From assembly GCF_003105155.1 (NCBI RefSeq), contig NZ_QETK01000001.1:231773-295772 (forward strand): DNA of 64,000 bases, written 5' to 3'. Below the pieces are notes generated by a model, which made no database searches, was not told where the DNA came from, and saw only the letters and a program-made list of their open reading frames with translations. The position numbers and the translations under genes are program-made. Below, piece after piece: positions 56,351 to 64,000 of this stretch. The stretch is from Pseudomonas sp. SDI. Lineage in GTDB: Bacteria > Pseudomonadota > Gammaproteobacteria > Pseudomonadales > Pseudomonadaceae. How positions within the stretch are numbered: the first letter of the stretch is position 1; every line of letters starts with the position of its first letter.

Positions 56351-56977
56351 TTACACCAGGCCGTTGCGCTGGGCCAGTTCGATCAGGTCGACCAGCGAAC
56401 GCGCATTGAGCTTGAGCAGCAGACGGGTTTTGTAGGTACTTACGGTTTTGTTACTGAGAAACATGCCGTCGGCAATCTCCTTGTTGCTGCGACCACGGGC
56501 CAGTTGCTGCAACACCATCATTTCCCGCCCCGACAATCGCTCGACCATATCGGACTCGCTGCCACCACTGAGGTTGGAGCGCACCGAGTGCAACGCCTGG
56601 TTGGGGAAATAACTGTAGCCGGACAGCACCGCCTTGATCGCACTGAGCAACTCGGTGAGGTCCTGCTGTTTGCACACGTACCCGGCAGCCCCGGCCTGCA
56701 TGCAGCGCATCGAAAAGTGTCCGGGGGCCTGCGAGGTCAGCACCAGCACCTTGATGACGATGCCGTTGGCGGTCATCCGGGCGATGACCTCCAGACCGTC
56801 GAGCTTGGGAATGCCAATGTCCAGAATAACGATGTCGGGCAAATGCTCCCGCGCCAGTTGCAGGGCATCCACTCCATTGTCCGTCTCCCCAACGACTTCA
56901 TATCCATGACGCTCCATCAACATGCGCACAGCCAGGCGAATGACCGGGTGATCATCCACTATCAGCACTTTATTCAT
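56351..56977 (-). CDS. LuxR-type two-component response regulator
   Basis: A 208-residue NarL/FixJ-family regulator. The receiver domain MNKVLIVDDHPVIRLAVRML has acidic DD at 8-9 and the phospho-acceptor Asp near 53 in VILDIGIPK. The C-terminal LuxR helix-turn-helix is LSGREMMVLQQLARGRSNKE followed by FLSNKTVSTYKTRLLLKL. It resembles EvgA/BvgA/RocA-type regulators. No sensor kinase is adjacent, so it is an orphan here. The start at 56977 was chosen at the receiver domain start; the longer frame to 57091 is not homologous. Confidence 0.92.
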   Translation of the reverse strand: MNKVLIVDDHPVIRLAVRMLMERHGYEVVGETDNGVDALQLAREHLPDIVILDIGIPKLDGLEVIARMTANGIVIKVLVLTSQAPGHFSMRCMQAGAAGYVCKQQDLTELLSAIKAVLSGYSYFPNQALHSVRSNLSGGSESDMVERLSGREMMVLQQLARGRSNKEIADGMFLSNKTVSTYKTRLLLKLNARSLVDLIELAQRNGLV

Positions 56978-57349
56978 GGGCAAAATCCAATGTTCGCTAT
57001 TCGATTTCTTGAGCCCGCACAATAGCCTAGTCAATACGCCCAATGCATTGCACAGTTCCCGAAGTGCTGCACACAAAGACGTGTCTCGCACAATTAAAGG
57101 AAACTTCCTACAAGTCGACTTTAGTTAGTTTCAAAACATAATGTTTGAACGTGCGCGCCATAGTGGTAAGCCCTGCCCTACAGCACGGCCCCAGCACGCA
57201 ATAGCGGCACACGACGAAAAGCTTCCACTGCACGATCAATCACCCACTGATCTTTTTACCAAGCAGCCGACATAGTACCGCCCAACCGACATGCCTCCCT
57301 TGACTGGAAGCCACGCATAGACAGTAAGCACTACGTAGAAGGCACGCGT
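56978..57349. other. Divergent promoter region, A+T-rich
   Basis: A gap of 372 bases with lower G+C than its surroundings. It holds an inverted repeat TTCAAAACAT-A-ATGTTTGAA at 57130-57149 (one unpaired base), which may be a regulator site for the response-regulator gene or the following small gene. No credible open frame was seen. Confidence 0.5.
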
Positions 57350-57895
57350 ATGAGCAACGCCGAACCAAAAAGCCCTTTGACCATCATTGCCATCTTTGCC
57401 GGCATAATCGAGGCGTCTGCGTTGGCCTCATTGCCTTTTCTCGGTGAAGACAGCCAAAGTATCTACACCTGGTTCCTGGTGGGCTTCCCACCTTTTCTTA
57501 CACTGCTGTTCTTTCTTACATTGAACTTCAATACCAAGAGCCTGTACGGCCCCGACCCCAATGAAGTTGATGATCCCGAATTAACCGACGACAGCGAAGG
57601 ATGCACCAAGACCGCCCCTGCGACTGCACCGAGCAGCCACTGGCAGGTGATAAACATTGATGTTCCCCCGGGTATTCAGCGCGCTGGAGAAAACCTCGAA
57701 TACCCGGTCTCGACCATCATTTTGCGGGGCACACAAGCGCGTTCACTGATTCGTTGCCTGATCAAGCGCGCGGTGTCTCGCCACGCCAAACCCGGCAGCC
57801 TGATCCTGCAGGATCTCGACGCCGGCCAGCAAACCACCATCATTACCGGCCCAATCTCGGCCAGCACCGATCATCATCAGGTTTCGCAGGCATAA
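57350..57895 (+). CDS. Two-helix membrane protein of unknown function (181 aa)
   Basis: A 181-residue protein with two N-terminal hydrophobic helices (LTIIAIFAGIIEASALASLP; FLVGFPPFLTLLFFLTLNF) and a C-terminal domain containing NIDVPPGIQRAGENLEYPV and QARSLIRCLIKRAVSR. I do not recognise the family. GAAGG precedes the ATG. The stop codon overlaps the argG terminator. G+C is lower than in its neighbours, so it may have been acquired. Confidence 0.6.
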   Translation: MSNAEPKSPLTIIAIFAGIIEASALASLPFLGEDSQSIYTWFLVGFPPFLTLLFFLTLNFNTKSLYGPDPNEVDDPELTDDSEGCTKTAPATAPSSHWQVINIDVPPGIQRAGENLEYPVSTIILRGTQARSLIRCLIKRAVSRHAKPGSLILQDLDAGQQTTIITGPISASTDHHQVSQA

Positions 57896-57930
57896 AAAAA
57901 CACCCTGCGGTGCATGCACCGGCAGGGTGT
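57894..57930 (-). terminator. Terminator of argG with nested palindrome
   Basis: On the minus strand ACACCCTGC/GCAGGGTGT forms a 9-bp stem. It encloses the palindrome GGTGCATGCACC and is followed by seven T. It is about 20 bases beyond the argG stop and can also stop the convergent gene. Confidence 0.85.
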
Positions 57931-57949
57931 CGTTACGCTGCAGATCGGC

Positions 57950-59167
57950 TTAGACCAGCTTGCGGCCTTTGTTGGCGGCAATGCGCATGCGCAGGGCGTT
58001 GAGCTTGATAAAGCCCGCCGCGTCGGCCTGGTTGTAAGCGCCGCCGTCTTCCTCGAAGGTTGCGATGTTGGCATCGAACAGCGAGTCGTCGGACTTGCGG
58101 CCGGTGACGATGACGTTGCCTTTGTACAGCTTCAGGCGCACCACACCGTTCACGTTGACCTGCGATGCATCGATCATCTGTTGCAGCATCAGCCGCTCCG
58201 GGCTCCACCAGTAGCCGGTGTAGATCAGGCTGGCATACTTGACCATCAGCTCATCCTTGAGGTGAGCCACTTCGCGGTCGAGGGTGATCGATTCGATCGC
58301 CCGGTGAGCGCGCAGCATGATGGTGCCGCCAGGCGTCTCGTAGCAGCCACGGGACTTCATGCCGACATAACGGTTCTCGACGATGTCCAGGCGACCGATG
58401 CCGTTCTCGCCGCCAATGCGGTTGAGGGTGGCCAGTACGGTAGCCGGCGACATTTCGACGCCGTCCAGGGCAACGATGTCGCCGTTGCGGTAGGTCAGTT
58501 CCAGGTAGGTCGGAACATCCGGTGCGGTTTCTGGCGACTTGGTCCAGCGCCACATGTCTTCTTCGTGCTCGGTCCAGGTGTCTTCCAGCACGCCGCCTTC
58601 ATAGGAGATGTGCAGCAAGTTGGCGTCCATCGAGTACGGGGACTTCTTCTTGCCGTGACGCTCGATCGGGATACCGTGCTTCTCGGCGTAGTCCATCAGT
58701 TTCTCGCGGGACAGCAGGTCCCACTCACGCCATGGGGCGATAACCTTGACGCCCGGCTTGAGCGCATAGGCACCCAGCTCGAAACGCACCTGGTCGTTAC
58801 CTTTACCGGTAGCACCATGGGAAATGGCATCGGCGCCGGTTTCGTTGGCGATTTCGATCAGACGCTTGGCGATCAGCGGACGAGCGATGGAGGTACCCAG
58901 CAGGTACTCGCCTTCGTAGACGGTGTTGGCGCGGAACATCGGGAAAACGAAGTCGCGGACGAACTCTTCGCGCAGGTCATCGATGTAGATCTCCTTCACG
59001 CCCATGGCCTGTGCCTTGGCGCGGGCCGGTTCGACCTCTTCGCCCTGCCCCAGGTCGGCAGTGAACGTCACCACTTCACAGTTGTAGGTATCCTGCAGCC
59101 ACTTGAGAATTACCGAAGTATCAAGGCCGCCGGAATACGCCAGTACGACCTTTTTTACGTCCGCCAT
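57950..59167 (-). CDS. argG: Argininosuccinate synthase
   Basis: A 405-residue enzyme that joins citrulline and aspartate with ATP in arginine synthesis. The ATP motif is [15 protein letters not shown] near residues 9-23, the citrulline/aspartate region is [19 protein letters not shown] near 116, and [20 protein letters not shown] follows. Length equals the family norm. The true start [15 protein letters not shown] is at 59167; an open extension upstream is not homologous. Its place beside motY and pyrC matches P. aeruginosa. Confidence 0.97.
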   Translation of the reverse strand: MADVKKVVLAYSGGLDTSVILKWLQDTYNCEVVTFTADLGQGEEVEPARAKAQAMGVKEIYIDDLREEFVRDFVFPMFRANTVYEGEYLLGTSIARPLIAKRLIEIANETGADAISHGATGKGNDQVRFELGAYALKPGVKVIAPWREWDLLSREKLMDYAEKHGIPIERHGKKKSPYSMDANLLHISYEGGVLEDTWTEHEEDMWRWTKSPETAPDVPTYLELTYRNGDIVALDGVEMSPATVLATLNRIGGENGIGRLDIVENRYVGMKSRGCYETPGGTIMLRAHRAIESITLDREVAHLKDELMVKYASLIYTGYWWSPERLMLQQMIDASQVNVNGVVRLKLYKGNVIVTGRKSDDSLFDANIATFEEDGGAYNQADAAGFIKLNALRMRIAANKGRKLV

Positions 59168-59297
59168 GCCATCACTCCACGGGGTTGTACGGAAAGCCGG
59201 TGATTCTACCGGCCTTGCCGAAAAAATTACAGTGGGGCGACAGCTTGTGACGACAAAGCGACAGGAACTGTCGAGGGCGCGACGCAACGTCGCGCCC

Positions 59298-60266
59298 TTA
59301 GGGACGACCTGTAGGCTTGGTAACAGAGGCCTGCGGGCTGCTGGCCGGGGTGGCTGGCGCGACGGCCGGAGCCGGGGCGGGTTCGAGTGGCTTCTCAAGC
59401 GGCTTTTCCACCGGCGTCACGCGGTCCAGGGTGATATTCACCCGGCGGTTACGCGCGCGATTGGCGGCATTGTTGTTGGCCGCCAACGGGTAGCGCTCGC
59501 CATGGAAGCGCACGGTGATCTGCTCTTCCGGCACGCCACGCGCCTTCAGGTAGTCCATCACCGCCAACGCACGACGCCGCGACAGGTCGCGGTTGGTCAG
59601 GCGATTGCCGCTGTTGTCGGAATGGCCATCGAGCTCGATGTGGTTGACCGTCGGGTCGGCCTTGATGAAGTCGAGGATGACGTCCAGGCGCGCCCGCGCA
59701 TCGGCATCCAGATCGATACCGGCGCCAGGGAAGCCGACGCGCGCCTGGCGGATCTGGTCGAAGTTCATCGGCAGCAGCTTGGCCGTGCACAGCTGATAGT
59801 CACCCCAGGCCTTGTTGAACTTCACCGGCAACAGGCGCACTTCCATCGGCCGTCCGGCTTCGCCGGCATAGTTGCGCACCACGGTACTGCGACCGTCCAT
59901 CAAGCCGTTGATCAGGCGGCTGGCCTGCCCTTGCGAGCTGGTAAACAGCACGCCGTTGCGCGCCATGCGCACCTGGCCCAGGCTGATATCACCGCGCCCT
60001 GGCTGCCACGGCGCAGCGGCCGCCAGCAGGGTCGCCGAGCCGCTGCCGAGGACGTTGGCACTGGAACGTAGCTGGAAGGTGGCCTGCTCACCCGCGCGAC
60101 GCACGAACTCGCCCGTACCGAAATCGGCGATCGGCTGGATCAGGCGGCATTCGAACTGATCGCCCTCGACTTTCCACTCGACGTTCTCGACGCGAGTCTG
60201 GAAGGTAAGTGCCATGGCCGGCAGGCTGGCGAACATACTGAACAGGGCTAGATAACGCTGGCGCAC
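59298..60266 (-). CDS. motY: Sodium-type flagellar protein MotY
   Basis: A 322-residue periplasmic/outer-membrane protein of the T ring that holds the stator around the flagellar motor. After a signal peptide [18 protein letters not shown] comes the MotY N-domain ([40 protein letters not shown]). A C-terminal OmpA peptidoglycan-binding domain follows ([32 protein letters not shown]), with a Pro/Ala tail. The start is GTG at 60266, with GGAG seven bases upstream; no ATG gives a full signal peptide. It is divergent from pyrC. A perfect hairpin GGGCGCGACG-CAA-CGTCGCGCCC abuts its stop codon (59275-59297). Confidence 0.92.
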   Translation of the reverse strand: MRQRYLALFSMFASLPAMALTFQTRVENVEWKVEGDQFECRLIQPIADFGTGEFVRRAGEQATFQLRSSANVLGSGSATLLAAAAPWQPGRGDISLGQVRMARNGVLFTSSQGQASRLINGLMDGRSTVVRNYAGEAGRPMEVRLLPVKFNKAWGDYQLCTAKLLPMNFDQIRQARVGFPGAGIDLDADARARLDVILDFIKADPTVNHIELDGHSDNSGNRLTNRDLSRRRALAVMDYLKARGVPEEQITVRFHGERYPLAANNNAANRARNRRVNITLDRVTPVEKPLEKPLEPAPAPAVAPATPASSPQASVTKPTGRP

Positions 60267-60398
60267 GGGAGGCTCCACAAATTGCTTACGGCTTACCAGC
60301 AGGCTATCGGTCAATGCTGGCAAAACTTGATAGCGAGTGCTCGGACCAGGCTTTTCCGGTAGCATTCAGGCTTGAGTTCGACCCGCCTGGAATCCCCA

Positions 60399-61445
60399 AT
60401 GTCCGACCGCCTGACCCTCCTGCGTCCCGACGACTGGCACATCCATCTTCGTGATGGCGCTGTTCTGCCCCACACCGTCGGCGACGTGGCACGCACCTTT
60501 GCCCGCGCCATCATCATGCCCAACCTGGTTCCGCCGGTGCGCAATGCCGTCGAAGCCGGTGCCTACCGTGAGCGCATTCTGGCAGCCCGCCCTGCCGGCA
60601 GCCGCTTCGAGCCGCTGATGGTGCTGTACCTCACCGACCGCACCCAGCCCGAGGATATCCGCGCGGCCAAGGCCAGCGGCTACGTCTATGCCGCCAAAAT
60701 GTACCCGGCCGGCGCGACCACCAACTCGGATTCCGGCGTGACCAGCGTCGACAAGATCTTCCCGGTGCTCGAAGCCATGGCCGACGTCGGCATGCTGCTG
60801 CTGGTGCACGGCGAAGTGACCCGCGGCGAGGTCGACGTGTTCGACCGCGAGAAGCTGTTCATCGACGAACACCTGCGCCGTGTGGTCGAGCGCTTCCCGA
60901 CGCTGAAAGTGGTGTTCGAACACATCACCACCAGCGAAGCCGTGCAGTTCGTCAACGAGGCCCCGGCCAACGTTGGCGCGACCATCACCGCCCAGCACCT
61001 GCTGTACAACCGCAACCACATGCTGGTGGGCGGGATTCGTCCGCACTACTACTGCCTGCCGATCCTCAAGCGCAACACCCACCAGGTGTCGCTGCTGGAC
61101 GCCGCCACCAGCGGTAGCAGCAAATTCTTCCTCGGCACCGACTCGGCACCGCACGCCCAGCACGCCAAGGAAGCCGCCTGCGGCTGTGCCGGCTGCTACA
61201 CCGCGTACGCCGCCATCGAGCTGTATGCCGAGGCATTCGAGCAGCGCAATGCGCTGGACAAGCTCGAAGGCTTCGCCAGCCTGCACGGCCCGGCGTTCTA
61301 CGGCCTGCCAGCGAACACCGACCGTATCACCCTGGTTCGCGAAAGCTGGACCGTACCGAACAGCCTGCCATTCGGCGAGCAAACCGTTATTCCGCTGCGC
61401 GCCGGTGAGCAACTGCGCTGGCGCCTGCTGGAGGAAACCGCGTGA
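60399..61445 (+). CDS. pyrC: Dihydroorotase
   Basis: A 348-residue class II dihydroorotase for pyrimidine synthesis. The zinc-binding motif is [10 protein letters not shown] near residue 12; the carboxylated lysine is in [14 protein letters not shown] near 98-102. VHGEV, EHITT and the catalytic GTDSAPH near 248 complete the site. Length matches E. coli PyrC (348). It is divergent from motY and overlaps rnt by four bases. Confidence 0.97.
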   Translation: MSDRLTLLRPDDWHIHLRDGAVLPHTVGDVARTFARAIIMPNLVPPVRNAVEAGAYRERILAARPAGSRFEPLMVLYLTDRTQPEDIRAAKASGYVYAAKMYPAGATTNSDSGVTSVDKIFPVLEAMADVGMLLLVHGEVTRGEVDVFDREKLFIDEHLRRVVERFPTLKVVFEHITTSEAVQFVNEAPANVGATITAQHLLYNRNHMLVGGIRPHYYCLPILKRNTHQVSLLDAATSGSSKFFLGTDSAPHAQHAKEAACGCAGCYTAYAAIELYAEAFEQRNALDKLEGFASLHGPAFYGLPANTDRITLVRESWTVPNSLPFGEQTVIPLRAGEQLRWRLLEETA

Positions 61446-62113
61446 GCGACGATCATTTCGACGAAGACCAGGAAGGTCATGGCGGCGGTTCGCGCCACCC
61501 AATGGCAGAACGCTTCCGCGGTTACCTGCCGGTGGTGGTGGATGTCGAGACCGGCGGCTTCAACAGCGCCACCGACGCCCTGCTGGAGATCGCCGCCGTC
61601 ACCATCGGCATGGATGAAAAAGGCTTCCTGTTTCCTGAGCACACCTACTTCTTCCGGGTCGAACCGTTCGAAGGGGCAAACATCGAACAGGCCGCGCTGG
61701 AATTCACCGGGATCAAACTCGACCATCCGCTGCGCATGGCGGTGAGCGAAGAGTCGGCACTCACCGACATCTTCCGCGGTGTACGCAAGGCGCTAAAGGC
61801 CAATGGCTGTAAACGGGCGATCCTGGTCGGCCATAACAGCAGCTTCGACCTGGGCTTCCTGAATGCCGCGGTCACGCGCAACGACATGAAGCGCAACCCG
61901 TTCCACCCATTCTCTAGCTTCGACACCGCCACCCTGGCCGGCCTGGCCTATGGCCAAACCGTACTGGCGCGAGCCTGCCAGAGCGCCGACATCGACTTCG
62001 ACGGTCGCGAGGCGCACTCCGCCCGCTACGACACCGAGAAGACCGCCGAGCTGTTCTGCGGCATCGTCAACCGCTGGAAGGAAATGGGCGGCTGGCACGA
62101 CTTCAACGACTGA
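61442..62113 (+). CDS. rnt: Ribonuclease T
   Basis: A 223-residue DEDDh 3'-5' exoribonuclease for tRNA end maturation. ExoI is [20 protein letters not shown], ExoII is [13 protein letters not shown], and ExoIII has [17 protein letters not shown]. The start is GTG at 61442, overlapping the pyrC stop, and gives the conserved [20 protein letters not shown] N-terminus before [10 protein letters not shown]. Order pyrC-rnt-peroxiredoxin is as in P. aeruginosa. Confidence 0.96.
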   Translation: MSDDHFDEDQEGHGGGSRHPMAERFRGYLPVVVDVETGGFNSATDALLEIAAVTIGMDEKGFLFPEHTYFFRVEPFEGANIEQAALEFTGIKLDHPLRMAVSEESALTDIFRGVRKALKANGCKRAILVGHNSSFDLGFLNAAVTRNDMKRNPFHPFSSFDTATLAGLAYGQTVLARACQSADIDFDGREAHSARYDTEKTAELFCGIVNRWKEMGGWHDFND

Positions 62114-62135
62114 AGCCGGCGTTTCCTGCGCGCAT

Positions 62136-62166
62136 AAAAAAACCGGCCATCACGGCCGGTTTTTTT
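62136..62166. terminator. Bidirectional terminator between rnt and peroxiredoxin genes
   Basis: AAAAAAACCGGCC and GGCCGGTTTTTTT pair around a short loop between two convergent genes; both strands show a T-run. Confidence 0.92.
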
Positions 62167-62177
62167 ATGCCTGGCGC

Positions 62178-62780
62178 TTACAGCTTGCCAGCATTCTCGG
62201 TCAGGTATGCAGCCACGCCTTCTGGCGAAGCGGTCATGCCCTTGTCGCCTTTTTTCCAGTTGGCAGGGCAAACTTCGCCGTGCTCTTCGTGGAATTGCAG
62301 GGCGTCGACCAGACGGATCAGTTCTTCCATGTTGCGGCCCAGTGGCAGGTCGTTGACGATCTGCGAGCGTACGACACCTTTGTCGTCGATCAGGAACGCG
62401 CCACGGAAGGCCACGCCGCCTTCGGACTCAACGTCGTAGGCCTTGGCGATGTCATGCTTCATGTCGGCAGCCATGATGTACTGCACCTGACCGATGCCGC
62501 CGGCATTGATCGGGGTGTTGCGCCAGGCGTTGTGGGTGAAGTGCGAGTCGATCGAAACGGCGATCACTTCGACGTTGCGCGCCTTGAAGTCGGCCATGCG
62601 GTGGTCCAGAGCGATCAGCTCGGACGGGCAGACGAAGGTGAAGTCCAGTGGGTAGAAGAACACCAGGCCGTACTTGCCCTTGATGGCCGAGGCCAGGTTG
62701 AAGTTGTCGACGATTTCGCCGTTGCCCAGTACGGCTGGAACGGTGAAGTCCGGGGCGTTTTTACCAACGAGCACGCTCAT
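62178..62780 (-). CDS. 2-Cys peroxiredoxin (AhpC/TSA family)
   Basis: A 200-residue thiol peroxidase. The peroxidatic Cys is Cys51 in FYPLDFTFVCPSEL, the resolving Cys is near 171 in HGEVCPANWKKGD, and the GGIG loop is in INAGGIGQVQ. It reduces peroxides in the cytoplasm. It corresponds to the tsaA-like gene found between rnt and bfd in P. aeruginosa. The divergent neighbour is bfd. Confidence 0.94.
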   Translation of the reverse strand: MSVLVGKNAPDFTVPAVLGNGEIVDNFNLASAIKGKYGLVFFYPLDFTFVCPSELIALDHRMADFKARNVEVIAVSIDSHFTHNAWRNTPINAGGIGQVQYIMAADMKHDIAKAYDVESEGGVAFRGAFLIDDKGVVRSQIVNDLPLGRNMEELIRLVDALQFHEEHGEVCPANWKKGDKGMTASPEGVAAYLTENAGKL

Positions 62781-62950
62781 TCGATATCTCCTGATGGTGT
62801 TGAAATGGGATCATGCGGCGGGCGCTGACCTGCCGCTATCGCATGGACTGAGCATCATACACTGCGATTGATGACACGCCGAATTTAACGCCGACAGCGC
62901 CTGCCAACTGCCGTCGGTCGCTCTGCACCGCGGCTTCGCGCCTAAGTTTT

Positions 62951-62975
62951 GACAAGCATTCTCATTAACATTAAG
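62951..62975 (+). promoter_or_regulatory. Candidate Fur box upstream of bfd
   Basis: Three tandem hexamers, ATTCTC, ATTAAC and ATTAAG (62958-62975), each resemble the Fur half-site ATTATC. They lie 40-57 bases before the bfd ATG in an A+T-rich stretch. Iron repression of bfd is known in pseudomonads. Confidence 0.55.
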
Positions 62976-63014
62976 CTTCTTCGCATTGAGCCCTTACCAG
63001 TGATGGTCTGCCCT

Positions 63015-63233
63015 ATGTATGTGTGTCTTTGTGTTGGTGTAACCGACGGACAGATCCGCGATGCGATCTATGAAGGATGCTGCAGCTACAAGGAAGTCCG
63101 TGCCGCCACCAACGTTGCCAGCCAGTGCGGCAAATGTGCGTGCCTGGCCAAACAGGTCGTGCGTGAAACCCTGACCGAATTGCAGGTCAGCCAGGCAGCC
63201 CTGCCTTACCCCGTTGAATTCACTGCGGCGTAA
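63015..63233 (+). CDS. bfd: Bacterioferritin-associated ferredoxin
   Basis: A 72-residue [2Fe-2S] protein that reduces ferric iron inside bacterioferritin for release. Cluster cysteines are Cys4 and Cys6 (MYVCLCVGVT) and Cys38 and Cys41 (SQCGKCACLA). The start at 63015 begins at the first cluster cysteines; an in-frame start at 62949 lies in the Fur-like site. Terminator and bfr follow. Confidence 0.94.
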   Translation: MYVCLCVGVTDGQIRDAIYEGCCSYKEVRAATNVASQCGKCACLAKQVVRETLTELQVSQAALPYPVEFTAA

Positions 63234-63246
63234 AAAACTCGATTTC

Positions 63247-63277
63247 AAAAAACCGGACCTCGTGTCCGGTTTTTTTA
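63247..63277 (+). terminator. Terminator of bfd
   Basis: AAAAAACCGGAC and GTCCGGTTTTTTT pair around a five-base loop 14 bases after the stop codon, so bfr needs its own promoter in the A+T-rich gap that follows. Confidence 0.9.
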
Positions 63278-63434
63278 TGCCTGTAATTCAATAAGTTAGC
63301 GATAAGACGCGGAACACAAACATTCTTATTCCGATTAATTTTCATTTATTATTCAATAACTTAGGTTTGACACTAGAAGTTGTCAGGCTCAAACTCCTGC
63401 TCATAGGCACACTTACACAGGGCAGGACCCCATC

Positions 63435-63905
63435 ATGAAAGGCGACGTTAGCGTCATCCAGCATCTCAACAAGATCCTCGGAAACGAGCTGGTCGCAATC
63501 AACCAATACTTCCTGCATGCGCGCATGTACGAAGACTGGGGCCTGGAAAAACTCGGCAAGCACGAGTACAAGGAATCGATCGACGAGATGAAGCACGCTG
63601 ACAAATTGATCAAGCGTATTCTGTTCCTCGAAGGCATCCCTAACGTGCAGGACTTGGGCAAGCTGCTGATCGGCGAGCACACCAAGGAAATGCTTGAGTG
63701 CGACCTGAAGATCGAGCAAAAGGGCCTGATCGACCTGAAAGCGGCCATCGCCCACTGCGAGACCGTTGGCGACTTCGGTAGCCGGGAAATGCTCGAAGAC
63801 ATCCTCGAATCCGAGGAAGAGCACATCGACTGGCTGGAAACCCAACTGAGCCTGATCGACAAGGTCGGCCTGGAAAACTACCTGCAGTCGCAGATGGGCG
63901 AATAA
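63435..63905 (+). CDS. bfr: Heme-binding bacterioferritin (BfrB type)
   Basis: A 156-residue subunit of the 24-mer iron store. Ferroxidase ligands Glu18, Glu51 and His54 are visible, with later Glu and His in [12 protein letters not shown]. Met52, the axial heme ligand between subunits, is present (DEMKHADK). The N-terminus [20 protein letters not shown] matches the BfrB type, the partner of Bfd. It has its own promoter region and terminator. Confidence 0.95.
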   Translation: MKGDVSVIQHLNKILGNELVAINQYFLHARMYEDWGLEKLGKHEYKESIDEMKHADKLIKRILFLEGIPNVQDLGKLLIGEHTKEMLECDLKIEQKGLIDLKAAIAHCETVGDFGSREMLEDILESEEEHIDWLETQLSLIDKVGLENYLQSQMGE

Positions 63906-63917
63906 TTTCGTCCGCCA

Positions 63918-63949
63918 TGAAAAAGCCCCGCCTAGGCGGGGCTTTTTCA
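63918..63949. terminator. Terminator of bfr
   Basis: A perfect palindrome with arms TGAAAAAGCCCCGCC and GGCGGGGCTTTTTCA lies 12 bases after the bfr stop. It can work on both strands. Confidence 0.92.
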
Positions 63950-63968
63950 TGGCCTCTGTCGGACCTCA

Positions 63969-63994
63969 TCGCGGGACGACGCCCCTCCCACAGG
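63969..63994. repeat. REP unit at the right edge
   Basis: ATCGCGGGACGACGCCCCTC plus CCACAG is a slightly degenerate REP copy at the end of the window. Confidence 0.6.
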
Positions 63995-64000
63995 GCTTTT

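Noticed and set aside
63367..63395. TTGACA-based promoter for bfr
   Set aside because: TTGACA at 63367-63372 is good, but no -10 at 16-18 bases downstream resembles TATAAT.

Overview
The window looks like a chromosome segment of a Pseudomonas close to the P. putida group. Supporting features are high G+C, short REP palindromes of the Pseudomonas GGGAGCGGGCT type, and gene blocks in known Pseudomonas order: argG-motY-pyrC-rnt-peroxiredoxin-bfd-bfr, metG-rnf-nth-PA3496-like, braC-livHMGF, and aotJQMOP-like. No tRNA, rRNA, CRISPR array, insertion sequence or prophage was seen. Species assignment is an inference from gene order and protein families.

Layout. 1-5 kb: 3'-truncated pcaQ regulator, a tiny membrane protein (CcoM type) with two ANR-like boxes, two small hypothetical genes, and rapA. 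5-13 kb: an MFS transporter, an MHYT-GGDEF-EAL c-di-GMP protein, a beta-hydroxyacid dehydrogenase, a tubulin/FtsZ-like protein and a DUF2288 protein. 13-18 kb: the branched-chain amino acid ABC transporter operon. 18-25 kb: an orphan RHS-core protein with a putative protease-like tail, a divergent LysR/SDR pair, a lipoprotein, a FAD dehydrogenase and nhaA behind a structured leader. 25-36.6 kb: envelope lipoproteins, pdxH, three OmpA-domain proteins, a serine hydrolase, a GH50-like glycosidase, dinG, a CopD-like membrane protein and a collagen-like protein. 36.7-43.3 kb: a small SEC-C protein cluster, a QuiP-like Ntn acylase and a five-heme cytochrome. 43.5-47.7 kb: a basic amino acid ABC transporter with an embedded deacylase gene. 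47.7-52.6 kb: dcd, a cold-shock gene, apbC/mrp and metG. 52.6-56 kb: an Rnf-like operon with only A, D, G and E, then nth. 56-64 kb: a response regulator, a small membrane protein, argG, motY, pyrC, rnt, a 2-Cys peroxiredoxin, bfd and bacterioferritin.

Most of the window is housekeeping. The parts that merit a second look are: the Rnf locus that lacks rnfB and rnfC and has lost most membrane iron-sulfur ligands; the triheme-plus-TsdA-like pentaheme cytochrome fusion; the chromosomal tubulin-like protein; the orphan RHS protein with a His/Cys caspase-like tail; the nhaA leader that can sequester the ribosome binding site next to a TTG start; and the CcoM-like gene under tandem ANR-like boxes. 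Functional co-operation is clearest in the bra/liv and aot-like ABC systems and in the iron storage/mobilisation pair bfr and bfd.
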